Shown piece after piece: positions 38,652 through 48,400 of a stretch of DNA of 64,000 nucleotides. Position 1 is the stretch's first letter, and the number at the start of each line of letters is the position of its first letter. Origin of the DNA: Leishmania mexicana MHOM/GT/2001/U1103 (taxonomy: Eukaryota; Euglenozoa; Kinetoplastea; Trypanosomatida; Trypanosomatidae); contig NC_018330.1 in assembly GCF_000234665.1 (NCBI RefSeq), forward strand, positions 248,001 to 312,000. Direction: 5' to 3'. The notes under the pieces are model-generated. The model worked only from the letters and a program-made list of their open reading frames with translations. It was not told the origin of the DNA and did not search any database. The translations under genes and the position numbers were made by a program.

Positions 38652-39460
38652 CGTCCCCTGCCTTGGCTGTCCCTCCCTTTCCCGCTGTTAAATACAACCC
38701 CGTGCGTTGGGGGTGTTCCCTGGGGACGTGTGTCTGCCTCCTCCCTCCCCTTTCCATGTGCATCTCTGCGCGGTAAGGCTCTCGCTGCCCTTGCTCGTTG
38801 CAGGAAACGAATGAGAGACAGCTAGTAGGCCACGGCTGCCGTGGGCGCGTCTGTCAGCACTATCATAAGGAAGAAAGGAGAGAACGCATGAGTAAAGATG
38901 CGCGAGAAGCTGCGCACGCCCATTTGAAGGCGACTGATCCACAGCTGCCCCCCCCCACCCCCCTGCACTCTCTCCTCATGACAGCCACCACTAAACTGGA
39001 CTCAAGGCACCGGCAAGCTCCCTCCCCTAAACAACAGCGCATAGGGGAGAACGGCCGGTATAGCATGCTTTTGCGTGCTTTTCAGTGCTTTTTCCTTTTT
39101 TGTGTGTTGCGTTGGCGCTGTGGTGATCGACTTGGTACTTCTCGGTTAAGGAGGTGCGCGGCGAAGTCCGTAAGAACACACACACACACACACACACACA
39201 AAATAGCCCACCCACCCACCCACCCACCTCACAAGGAAAAAAACGAAGACAAGAACAGCTGACGAGGCGGGCGAAAAGAGACGCATACCTCCAGAGCGTA
39301 CGTGCGCGCCTCTGCTTTAGTCGGGAATCGAGCAGCAGCAGTCCGTTGAAAGAAGATGGAGACGGCGCCGATGCGCCACTATGTAGATGTGCCAAGAGGG
39401 AAAAGAGCTACTGCAAAAGGAAAAAAAAAAACAGAGAAGGGGGAGAGCGACAGTCGTGAC
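38652..39460. other. Intergenic spacer, UTR sequence, no gene seen
   Basis: Same-strand spacer between the glucosidase II beta gene and the TRPML-like gene, with an AC repeat and a CCCA repeat at 39,175-39,228. Overall composition changes here from very GC-rich to more AT-rich toward the strand-switch side. No credible gene was found. Confidence 0.65.
39175..39228. repeat. AC repeat followed by CCCA repeat
   Basis: About 13 AC units are followed after AAATAG by five or six CCCA units. It is a compound microsatellite in the spacer between the TRPML-like and glucosidase II beta genes. Confidence 0.9.
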
Positions 39461-40963
39461 TCAATCGTCACACATCGCCGGCGTCTCAAACACCATGCGG
39501 TAGTTGCACATGGAAGGCTCCTCCACCGCTATCAGCTTGTTCTCCGGGCCACATACAAGATGCACCTCGACGTTCCGCACTACGCCGTTCCAGCACCTCC
39601 ACCCGTTATCGTAGATCATCTGGGACAAATCGTATGCGTCTTTAGCCCAGACAGAGTACGTGTTTTCTGCAAACGACTTCCACGAGCCCAGAAGACTTCC
39701 ACCCGTCGTCTTCCCGATATCGCGCTGGTACACTTTGTCAAACATGATAACCGCATATGTGTACTCTTCGAAATCAAGCGTGAACTCCTCCTCCTCGAGT
39801 GTGCGAAGCAGATTCTCCGTGGTGATCGTTGAAGAAGATAGCAGCTTCTTTACCGCCTCCATCGCCCTCTTCACTTCCTCCAGTCGATTCTTCTTCCTCT
39901 CGAGAGACTCTCTAGCCGCGCGCACCTCGTCCAAGATGGTGAAGTTTTGCAGCTTTGGGGTCTCCTTGCCAACACCCACCTCACCGCTGTGGTCGCATAC
40001 ATACATACATGTGAAGTTAGGGTGACCACATGAAAAGCGGTATGTGACGGTACCCCTGTGCATCTTCATTCCTTCACCCTCAGCCTCACGCTCGACACCT
40101 TCTTCATCCTCTTCACGCTCGTCCTTCTCATCATTCGTCTTGCACTCACAATACCCTGAGCTATCTCGCTTGATGACGTTGGAGCACGACTTGTCCATGT
40201 GACTTTCGCGCGGACCAGTGGCGATGCAGCCGCCTGTTTGGCGCCATCGGATGCAAGATGTCGCGTCATCACTGAATTCGCTCTCGTAATGGCCAGTCTC
40301 TAATTCATTCTGCTTCATTTCCAGCTCAGCCCATTGTGCCTCCTGTTCTTTCTCGGCAGCCGCCTTCCTCGCCTCAAGTATCGGGAGATCCGCTACTATC
40401 TGGGCGTACTCCGTCTCCAGCTCAATCAGGGATTTCGCCGCTTCTTCCCGGCGCCGCACTGCGGCGGAGTGCATCACTGCCTTGCTCTCTGCAGCCTTTC
40501 TGCTCCGCTCCTGCTCGGCCTTTCGCTCCCGGACAAGCTCTCTAGCCATCTCTGCGCATCGATTCGGGCATAAAGTGGGCGATCCGACCTCGTCGGAACC
40601 ATCACAGCAGTCACAGATTCCGTCGTTTACGTGATTGTGAGGAAACGCTTGTGAAACAGGCTCTTCACTTGTGCACTGGAACTTCCAATCCTGTGGAAAC
40701 AACGTGAGGGCGCTGCCGCGAAGTGCAGTGCATGCTGATGTGCCTGGCTCATCACTGCCATCAGTGCAGTCGCATATGTCATTGTTTACAGCGCTAAAGG
40801 GGATGGTGGCGGAGCCATCTAGACAACGGAAAGCCCCTGTGTTTTTCGCTGCATCAAAGTATGCAGTGTGCCGACTCTGCACACCAAGAATACGGCCATG
40901 CACTGGAGTGAGAACACTGCAGAAAAGAATGACGGCAAATAGAGTCCACCGAATAGTTGCCAT
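39461..40963 (-). CDS. Glucosidase II beta subunit (protein kinase C substrate 80K-H type)
   Basis: This codes for 500 residues from the first ATG at 40963. A signal peptide is clear (MATIRWTLFAVILFCSVLTPVHG). Two cysteine-rich LDL-receptor-A-like modules follow, at about 45-80 and 92-130 (NNDICDCTDGSDEPGTS, NDGICDCCDGSDEVGSP), then a long Glu/Lys/Ala coiled coil. A C-terminal mannose-6-phosphate-receptor-homology domain carries NGWRCWNGVVRNVEVHLVCG and EPSMCNYRMVFETPAMC. The protein partners the catalytic alpha subunit in ER trimming of glucose from N-glycans, within the calnexin/calreticulin quality-control cycle. The protein ends in MCDD, with no HDEL/KDEL-like signal, so retention may depend on the alpha subunit. 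Codon use is less GC-biased than in genes farther left. Confidence 0.93.
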   Translation of the reverse strand: MATIRWTLFAVILFCSVLTPVHGRILGVQSRHTAYFDAAKNTGAFRCLDGSATIPFSAVNNDICDCTDGSDEPGTSACTALRGSALTLFPQDWKFQCTSEEPVSQAFPHNHVNDGICDCCDGSDEVGSPTLCPNRCAEMARELVRERKAEQERSRKAAESKAVMHSAAVRRREEAAKSLIELETEYAQIVADLPILEARKAAAEKEQEAQWAELEMKQNELETGHYESEFSDDATSCIRWRQTGGCIATGPRESHMDKSCSNVIKRDSSGYCECKTNDEKDEREEDEEGVEREAEGEGMKMHRGTVTYRFSCGHPNFTCMYVCDHSGEVGVGKETPKLQNFTILDEVRAARESLERKKNRLEEVKRAMEAVKKLLSSSTITTENLLRTLEEEEFTLDFEEYTYAVIMFDKVYQRDIGKTTGGSLLGSWKSFAENTYSVWAKDAYDLSQMIYDNGWRCWNGVVRNVEVHLVCGPENKLIAVEEPSMCNYRMVFETPAMCDD

Positions 40964-42313
40964 GGTGAGCGCCGCAGTGAAAGTAAAATGTGAATTCACT
41001 GATTCAGACAACCAATTTGCAACGCCTAATCGCAATAATAAATTGCTTCACACGTGTAGGTATACCCCCCTCCCCTCCTAATGAAAGCAGCGCGATGAGC
41101 AGAGAAAAAGAGAAAGGAGAATGAGAAGGGAAAGCACCTGCTACACTAGGACACTGGAAAAAAAGGCTGCTCGCAACCATACGGAGCAGAGGCCAAGCTG
41201 AGGCTAGAACGCTAATGTCCCACTAGATCACACATAAGAGTGGTAAGACAGCTAGCCTAGTTTTTGTAGCGGGCTGAGACACGTCGGTACGCGCCGTACC
41301 CGCGGAGGTCAACCCATCGAGGATTTTTGCTTCTTGTATGCGGCCAAATACAATGAGTGGAACGAAGTAATTGGAAGAAAATAATACAGCGCGGAAATAG
41401 ACCCTGAGTTTCGTTGGCCCTCACCCAGAGAACACGCAGTCTTCGTTACTGCAACAGCAATTCAGCATCTTTCATCTTGTGGCACAGCCGCCACGCGATG
41501 AGGAGAAGAACCACACTTTTCCGTTTTTTTCGAGCTCGCCTCTGAACAATGCGCACCACAAATGAGAACAGAAAGAACTCGAGCTATTCTGCAGCAAGGA
41601 AAAGGGGATCGTTGGTAGTGAGGCGACGAAAAGTGGTCCAAAGGTGGTGGAGTCAGCTAGCATAGTGGAGAAACAGAAAAAAACGTCAGGCGGCTCCGCA
41701 CTCGTAAAAACAACATCATGGTGACGGAGAAAAAGAATGTCTTGGAAAGGTGGCGAGAAGACGATTGCGAGCAAATCATGACAGCAAGAGGGAAGTCGCC
41801 AAGCTTGGTCGTGGGTCGGTAGACAGTAGTGACGCAGCAGTGTGACACGCTTTCTAGAAGTGCTCACCAAATAAATAAGAGTGCCCAGCAACGCAGATAA
41901 GTATAGGACATCAGAGATATCGAGGTAGACACTGGCGTGGGTGTCTACTGCGCACCATACAACACTCGAGAGGTCGTGAGAACAAAAAGTGGGAAAAGGT
42001 CAGCACAGCTTTCTGAAAAGCACGATAACGAAAAGCAACGGGAAGGCAAAGAGGAAATAAAGCACAACACGAAGAGGTATCAATCAAGTCTTTTCCCCGA
42101 GAGGTGTCGAAGAACTCTACAATTTGATCTGAGTGAAAAAAAGAAAAAGATATTCTCCTTCTCGGCTTCCGTAGAAAAAAAAGACTGTTTTGCGGCCTCT
42201 TCAGTGCTCGTGTGTGCCTACCACATACCCCATTTTCGCAGCGTTGTGAAAGAAGACGATAGTATGAAAGCACGAAAGAAAAGATAGAGTTACAACGAAA
42301 AAGGGCACAAGCG
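40964..42313. other. Intergenic spacer (1.35 kb) of mixed composition, no gene seen
   Basis: Spacer between the CCCH gene and the glucosidase II beta gene, less repetitive than other spacers. A pyrimidine tract on the sense strand (41,098-41,140) is the likely splice signal for the glucosidase gene. A hairpin-forming GGTACG/CGTACC pair at 41,286-41,300 lies next to T5 runs. Two frames of 120-139 codons (41,472-41,891 and 41,911-42,273, minus) begin with non-ATG codons and have no recognisable domain. Confidence 0.55.
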
Positions 42314-43546
42314 CTATGTGCGCGACTCGCTAGTGAAGGATGACTGGCTGCTATTGAACGCGTAATTATCCAACTCAGCCAGCAGCGGGGTCATCCGCTC
42401 CGAGGTTGAGAGCGGTGTTCCTGTGACCTTCGTATCTTGAAGCGTGCGCAAGAGAGACTCGTCAGCCTCAACCTGAGGAATTCCAGACTGGCGCACGTAG
42501 TCTCGAACAGTATTTCTCCATAGCTCAGCTGTCGGGGATAATACGGAGAGCGGTGATGCCAAGGACATTGCTGGAGGGGCCTCAGGGGCGCTCTTGGCTT
42601 TTTCCACCGCGCTAACGACGTGCTCGGCTTCCTCATCCAGCTCCAGTGCAACCTGCTGTGCGTTGTGCAGGTCAATGGGTTTTGTCGCAGGCGGTACTCG
42701 GCGATCTTGCGGATGAATCCCCTTGCAATGCTCATCCAGACAGTTCAAATTTTGGCAAGAACACGCGTTGGTACGAAAGGCCTGCTCGAGGCGTCCGTCA
42801 GTGTAAAGCGTCTTGAAAAACGGAATCCAATTGTTGTGGCACCGAACTGTTACCTTGTTACCGTACCGGGCGAAAAAAATCGAGTCCTTCACGCGCTTGA
42901 CTACTTCTGCGCGAGGCCTCTCCTCCGCCATCATAATCTCGGCGAGCTTCTGAAGAAAGTTGATGCGGTGGCGTACAGGCCCTGCCTCGTGTAAGTGGAG
43001 CTGATTGCATGAGAATTCTTGGTAACATTTGTGGTCGGCTAAGTGCAGGTTGCAAAATGCTCCCTTCGGATCGCGAGGAATCTTTCGTTGAGAAGGCGCC
43101 TGCGGACCGCGAATTCCGCTCTGGTAGTCCAAGAATGCAAGAAGACGCTCAGTAATAATACGGTTGTCGGGGGAAGCGACTAAATTCAGCTGCGATGCAA
43201 TGAAGTCGCGCGCAGCCTGGGCATACTTTGCCCCATCGGTATTAATGTGATTCTCCTGCTGCTCCAAATATACTTTTTGGACTGTATCATATGTCTTGAG
43301 CCACATAGTGGCTGAACTGCCCGAACCGCTTTGCGAAAAAAGGTGAAGAACTGTCACAAGCAGCCCGACAGTAGGCTCAAAAATGTCGGCCACCTTAGCC
43401 GCACCATAGGAAATGACGTTTCCTAGGATAGGCACACCACTTTCGTCGACACGCGTCAAGTACGACCTAAAGTCAAGTCCCATGTCGAGAACTTGAAGGG
43501 TTTCTGGCATAGCTAACGTGAGCTGAGGCCGCTTTTGATGAGACAT
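42314..43546 (-). CDS. Tandem CCCH zinc-finger protein, probably RNA-binding
   Basis: This codes for 410 residues from an ATG at 43546; an in-frame ATG at 43567 (seven codons longer) is an alternative. Two CCCH-type fingers are visible. The first is C165-x8-C174-x5-C180-x3-H184, the classic CCCH spacing. The second is C264-x4-C269-x4-C274-x3-H278, with a further Cys at 262. The N-terminal 160 residues look helical, with a hydrophobic stretch PTVGLLVTVLHLF. The C-terminal 130 residues are Ala/Ser/Glu-rich and probably disordered. CCCH proteins are major post-transcriptional regulators in trypanosomatids, where genes lack individual promoters. An mRNA-binding role is inferred from the fingers, and target and partners are unknown. 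Third-position GC is low for this chromosome. Confidence 0.75.
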   Translation of the reverse strand: MSHQKRPQLTLAMPETLQVLDMGLDFRSYLTRVDESGVPILGNVISYGAAKVADIFEPTVGLLVTVLHLFSQSGSGSSATMWLKTYDTVQKVYLEQQENHINTDGAKYAQAARDFIASQLNLVASPDNRIITERLLAFLDYQSGIRGPQAPSQRKIPRDPKGAFCNLHLADHKCYQEFSCNQLHLHEAGPVRHRINFLQKLAEIMMAEERPRAEVVKRVKDSIFFARYGNKVTVRCHNNWIPFFKTLYTDGRLEQAFRTNACSCQNLNCLDEHCKGIHPQDRRVPPATKPIDLHNAQQVALELDEEAEHVVSAVEKAKSAPEAPPAMSLASPLSVLSPTAELWRNTVRDYVRQSGIPQVEADESLLRTLQDTKVTGTPLSTSERMTPLLAELDNYAFNSSQSSFTSESRT

Positions 43547-43968
43547 TGCGCACTTGACCTCCTGCATCAAAAAGCTCAAGGAAAAAAAAATTGACAATAA
43601 GGCAAAGGCTTCAATTCTGAGAGAGAAGCACACCGCGATGCCACGTGGCGCGCAAACTGATAGAGAATGCAAATAAAGGTGAGTAATAGTGAAGCATAGA
43701 AGGCAGTCAGAATGAGAAAGCGACCAGTCAAGTGATTAGCAGAGTTGCCTAGGTCATAGACACCGCAGTAACATCATATACCTCGCTCGTTCAGCCACTG
43801 CACTCATCTCAAAGAGTAAAGTGATCACCAGAAAAGCTGTGCCACCGAGACACAGAGTTGTCAATTTTTTTTTCTTTATCTGGGTTGCTAGCTGTGCGAG
43901 CACAAGTCTTTTTGTCGTGTTTGTCGCAGGCACACCATGAGTCAATGGAAAGAACGTATTGCGTCCTG
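43547..43968. other. Short intergenic spacer, no gene seen
   Basis: Spacer between the 65-residue protein gene and the CCCH gene. A 72-codon minus frame (43,754-43,972) encodes a hydrophobic stretch but starts with GTG, and its first ATG is at codon 56. Nothing else is seen. Confidence 0.65.
43562..43590 (-). promoter_or_regulatory. Predicted spliced-leader acceptor of the CCCH gene
   Basis: A minus-strand T-rich tract at 43,581-43,590 is followed by AGs at 43,576-43,575 and 43,563-43,562. The nearer AG leaves 43546 as the first ATG; the farther one would place the ATG at 43567 first. Confidence 0.5.
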
Positions 43969-44166
43969 TCACGAGCTTCGTGCCCTATCTTCTAGGGCAA
44001 CACTCTTTTGCTGAACGCGCTGGCTCAAATCCTGAATCTCCATTTGGACTCGGGCAGAATGAAAAAGTACTGGCCCTATGTTTCCACCGCCGGTGGCCTG
44101 TGTGTCATCTAAATACGTGTTGATTTCGCGCTCCAGCTCATCCAATGCAGTGAAGGTCGAGCTCAT
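43969..44166 (-). CDS. 65-residue coiled-coil-like small protein
   Basis: The ORF is short, but the gene is supported by a clean splice signal. A minus-strand pyrimidine tract (44,234-44,256) is followed by GCAG at 44,223-44,222, and the first ATG after it is 44166. The protein (MSSTFTALDELEREINTYLD ... ending DRARSS) has two amphipathic helical halves around a Gly-rich hinge (ATGGGNIG). The second half (ARVQMEIQDLSQRVQQKSVALEDRA) fits a heptad pattern. It has no signal peptide or membrane segment. It resembles the size and style of small coiled-coil subunits of larger complexes, but I do not recognise the family. It is the first gene of the leftward cluster, next to the strand-switch region. 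Confidence 0.75.
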   Translation of the reverse strand: MSSTFTALDELEREINTYLDDTQATGGGNIGPVLFHSARVQMEIQDLSQRVQQKSVALEDRARSS

Positions 44167-44221
44167 GCTGCCTCTTCACTCTTGTCAGCGCGTGGAGGCG
44201 GGGTGTAGATACTCTGAAGGA

Positions 44222-44257
44222 CTGCGGCGGGCACAGAAAGAGAAAGAGAAAGGAAGC
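44222..44257 (-). promoter_or_regulatory. Predicted spliced-leader acceptor of the 65-residue protein gene
   Basis: The minus strand reads a CTTTCTCTTTCTCTTTCTG-like tract then CCGCCGCAG, with the AG at 44,223-44,222. The 5'UTR would be about 55 bases and holds no earlier ATG. Confidence 0.7.
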
Positions 44258-45272
44258 GGTGGAAAACGGAATTGAAAGGAACAGCGTGTACTGTAGGAAG
44301 GTGTGGAGCATGAGAATTGCACTTGTCAACTGCTTTTTGAGTGCCGTAAGGCCTGGGTCGTAGGGCAATGCCTGATGGCGGCCTCCCTGACTCTTTTGTA
44401 AGTGTGCATCGATGTCAGCTGTTCTTACAATTCTGTTGCATCAACCAGGAGGAGAGCTACTACTTTGCATGCACAGAAAACTGCCGCTGAGCCCAACAGG
44501 TCAACATGATCAGATGAGCGATAGCCACAGAAGGCAGGCGATCAACTCAGGCTGGGGAACAGAAAAAAAAAATCTCTGTCCTGCAATAGTGTAGGGGGGA
44601 AGTGAAGGGGGGGCTGGCTCAGCTGCATTAACTACACTGCCCTCGTCACCGCCAAGAAACGGTATAGGTATCAGGGGCTCCCTCGTCAGAACACTGAGAG
44701 CCCCCCACCCATTACCATTGCAATCACTAGCAGCATGTGATTCGATTCTGCGGCACTAATGACGCTCGGAAAGAGAAACAAAAACTTGGCGGCGACAAGC
44801 CGTCTTGCCACCTCCCCAGAACGCTAACTCAAGAAGCCAAGCAACGAAGCGGTGAGTAACCAGGCCAAGACTTTTTTGTTCGTTGCAGAGGAGACGTCAG
44901 GCAGTCGCACATGACTGGACTATGCTCATTGCCCGCTATGGAGACGCCGGCGACAAACATTGAGTGCATCTCTAGCAGGAGCCACCTGCAGCAACGAATT
45001 GAGGAGCATCCACTGATCTTTAATGTAGTTTGTGCCTCACTCTAAGATTTGTGAATTATACTTGGTATGCGTCGCCACGTCGTCGTAGCCACAAGTGCTC
45101 GTATGAATTGATCTACACTCCAGGACGCAAATCATTTCAGCTGAGCGTACATGCTCTTAACCCAGCACATGTCTTATCTGGTTGTTCCAATGGCTTTTTG
45201 TTGCTGTACAGTGTGTGCGCAGCATCCTCCTTCCATTATGCACGGGAACAAACTCTAGATCTTCGACAAGCG

Positions 45273-45334
45273 CTTTTCCACACTTGCTCTCTCTCAATTC
45301 AACTCCTGCTCTCCTTGCGGCAACTCAATCACAG
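45273..45334 (+). promoter_or_regulatory. Predicted spliced-leader acceptor of the dynein gene
   Basis: A pyrimidine-rich stretch (45,273-45,320) ends in ATCACAG with the AG at 45,333-45,334. No ATG occurs before 45,411, giving a 5'UTR of about 76 bases and confirming the dynein start. Confidence 0.65.
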
Positions 45335-45410
45335 TAACTAGGAGGAACAGTCGTAGTTAACGGGATATTCGTGTGAGTTTGAACCGCGATCGAGTCTTGA
45401 CTCTGCAGAC

Positions 45411-48400
45411 ATGAATCCCGACAACTCATCTTTCCGAAAGAGGCTTGAGGAAAGCGCATGGCCGAAACCCGTAGCAGCCTCCCAACTAGAGGCACATGTA
45501 AATAGCGGCCTGGAGCGCACGCAAAATGCTCCTCAGCTCTACAAGTTCCAAAGCCCGTCATCCTTCATATTTCATGGGTCTTCGGCGGCGTCGGAGAAGC
45601 TCACTCAAGACCTGCGGAGAGCAGAGGGGATGTGTACAAACGCCAACCTGACTGCTGCTGACACTGTTACTCATGATAAGGATGTGGAACTGCTGCGCAT
45701 GATTCAAAAAGCCAGTCGCCGGCCTGCTAGGGCACGCGAAAAGCGTGTTGCGCCGAAAGATGAGCCAATACTGCGAAACATTCACACATCTGAAGAGGCC
45801 GTTGCCTTTTTCACTGCCAATGGCGATTCCACGAGCGTGAAGCATGTTTTCCTGAACTATGCGCCAAAGGGGTTAGATTTTTGCCCGTACGATTTGGTGG
45901 CTACAAAGAAGGGCTCTGAGGAGCCCGAGCACTACATACTGAGCGCTACCGGAATTGTGCATGTGCGCCCTGGCCTGCCGTCGGAGGTGATGACCCTTGC
46001 TGACTGGATGAAAGAGGCATCGCTGTTCAACATCCTGCGCAAGATTCCATTTTTCAAGAACTTCCTGCTTTACAAAGCATTTCTTCTTCTGCAAATGAAG
46101 CTGAGGCAGCGCAAGTACGCCGCAACCCGGAGGTTGCTTGTGAAGGATCTACTAGTTGCGAGACCTACGTTTGTCTATCCGATGCTGGACTTGGTGAAGT
46201 ACTCACATACTATATCGGACGCGAAGCTGATCGAGTACGATCCGCAAGGCAAGCACGATTACGTTGTGGACGATTACAGTCTCGGGCAATCGGTTCAGCG
46301 GCAGAAGGCCTCCGTGCTTATCAACGGCGTCATGGAGCACATGGAGGAGAAGGTGGCAAAATTGGTAGAGGTTCTGCAGCACCGCGCAGACGTCCCAGAT
46401 ATCAACACACGAGAGGCACTGGCACAATACCTTCTCACGGTTGCCGCCAGTGAAGTTTCTGATACCCGGGTGAAGCGCAAGGAAAAGCCAATGCTCGACG
46501 CTCGTGAGGACTTGGAGCGGCGAATGCGTGAACTGAAGCGAAGTCTAGTCGAATACTCGAAGCTGCATGTATTCATTCGACTCATCGACTTCCTGACGTC
46601 TGAGCGGCTCTTCCAGCGGGTGCTATCTGTTTTCCAGACTTTCCTCAATCTCGTTCGTGGACAAGCGCAAAGTGAGGTTCGAAAAGTCGGCTTCCAGGTG
46701 CTTCTACATCCCGAGGAGTCAACCATTGTTTTTGACCCGAAAGAGTCCGTTTTGCGCGCTCTTTTTGCGGAGCTACTCTCTGGTTGCACAGACACGGCCA
46801 CTGTGGGGCTCCGCTTATGCAAACAAAAGCACTTCAAGGCTCTCTTTCCGTCGCCGCCGACGGTGTGGAGCATTGGCGATGAGTTGCGGATGAATGCTAG
46901 AGTGATGTACATTCATACAGCGCTACTTTCGATTCTGCACAGCGACTACGAAAAAGCTGACAGTCGCCTGGCTACGTACCTTGCAACCGTGCCACACATT
47001 CAGTTTTTGCAAAAATCGTGGGAGACGATTTCAGAAGAGTGCAAGCAGGAAGCAAACGAGGCAGTTTTGTCCGCCGCGAGCCTAGCGAAGCTGTACCGCC
47101 GACTGCAAGAAGCCCAGGACTCGCTCCGTGTGCTGATCGCTACGTATGTTGGATGTTTGCTGTGGATAAATGCTGCTAAACTGAAGACGGAGATCGAGCC
47201 GCGCATGACAATCCTGCGTGATACAATCAGTGCCTGCTTGCGGAATACGGCGTGCGACATGATCAGAGAGCTGAACGCCTATTTCAAGCTCAAAACGCAG
47301 GCAATGAACGAGCGCCCGCAGATGCTGCGCGAATTTGCCGACTACACTGCAGCGTTCAAAGAAATAGCTGAAAACACCAGCGAAACAGACGCGAAGGTTT
47401 CACAGGCAGAAGCGCTCTGTGACCTGATGGACAGGCAGCAGGTCGACTTCAGCGATGACGAAGACAATCAGCTGCGCGAGCGCACGCTGGGCGGCAGTTC
47501 TACAACGAAGTCTCTGCACAGCCTCTTTGATGAAGCCCGAATTCGTGCAGAGGAGTTTATCGAGGAGGAAATGCCTGCACATGTCGAAACCCTGCAGTCA
47601 GAGGTGGCAAACGTAGAGGAGGAGTGCGGTGGCCTTAACGAAATTCTGCTAGGTGAGGAATTCTCTATCCTGACCGACCAAACGGAACCACTCCTTCAGT
47701 ACCTGGCTGACATAAGTGCTAAGCTGGGCGAGGTGGACATGAGAGAGGAGCAACTGAGCCGCTTTGCAGCGCTTTTCAACTTACCACCTTTTGACTGGAC
47801 ATTTGTGAGCGACGTGAAAACGCTCTACCAAGCACGCGAGGAAACGTGGGGTATGTTAGACTCGTTCAATAAAAAGTCAGAGTACTGGTTCGAAACTCCT
47901 GTCAAGGAACTGGACACTACCGAAATGGAAGAGCAGGTGAACCTTATGATTCGCCGCGCAGTCTTGGTGAACCGCACGATGCTGGAGCGCGACTACGAAG
48001 ATCAGGTGGCACCGCATTTGTTGGAGGAGTTGCAATCTATCCGCGCCAACATGCCTGTGATTCACGATTGTGGCAACAAGCATATGACAGCAGAGCACTG
48101 GAACACTGTGCTGAAGCAAGTCACAGGCACCGCCTACAGCTACCACGATGACCTAAACCTGAACTCGCTGGAGGAGTGGGATATCTTTTCCTTCAAAGAG
48201 GCACTAGCGGAGCAGTCAGGTCTTGCAACTGGCGAATGGAAGATTTCGAACGATTTGGAGGTGATCCGGCAGCGGTGGGATACGTTGAACTTCATGACGA
48301 AGCCGTACAAGGACCGCGATGGCGTCTTCATTTTGGGTGACTTGGAGGAGGTGATTCAGCAGCTAGATGATCATCAAATCGAGATGCAGACCACGATGGC

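Larger units (their letters stand above)
44167..45410. promoter_or_regulatory. Divergent strand-switch region, probable RNA polymerase II start zone
   Basis: Genes run leftward below 44,166 and rightward above 45,411, so this 1.24 kb stretch separates two divergent polycistronic units. In Leishmania such regions are the main sites of polymerase II initiation, usually without a TATA box. Visible elements are a poly-A tract (44,563-44,572), G-tracts (44,594-44,599 and 44,607-44,613) and a C-tract (44,701-44,706), with splice signals for the first gene on each side. No protein gene is credible: the longest plus frame (45,030-45,341) starts with TTG. No convincing tRNA was seen. Confidence 0.8.

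Noticed and set aside
41472..42273. Two minus-strand frames of 139 and 120 codons in the spacer beside the CCCH gene
   Set aside because: Both start with non-ATG codons, have odd Phe/Ser/Cys-rich composition and show no domain.
43754..43972. 72-codon minus frame with a membrane-helix-like stretch
   Set aside because: The first codon is GTG and the first ATG lies at codon 56, after the hydrophobic stretch. No splice signal favours it.
45030..45341. 103-codon plus frame in the strand-switch region
   Set aside because: It begins with TTG, overlaps the dynein splice tract and has no recognisable content.
45372..45431. tRNA-like signal on the minus strand (GGTTCAAAC box-like motif with a CGGGAT/ATCCCG pair)
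   Set aside because: The span is only 60 bases, the T-arm stem does not pair, and no A box is present. It overlaps the dynein start, so the match looks like chance.
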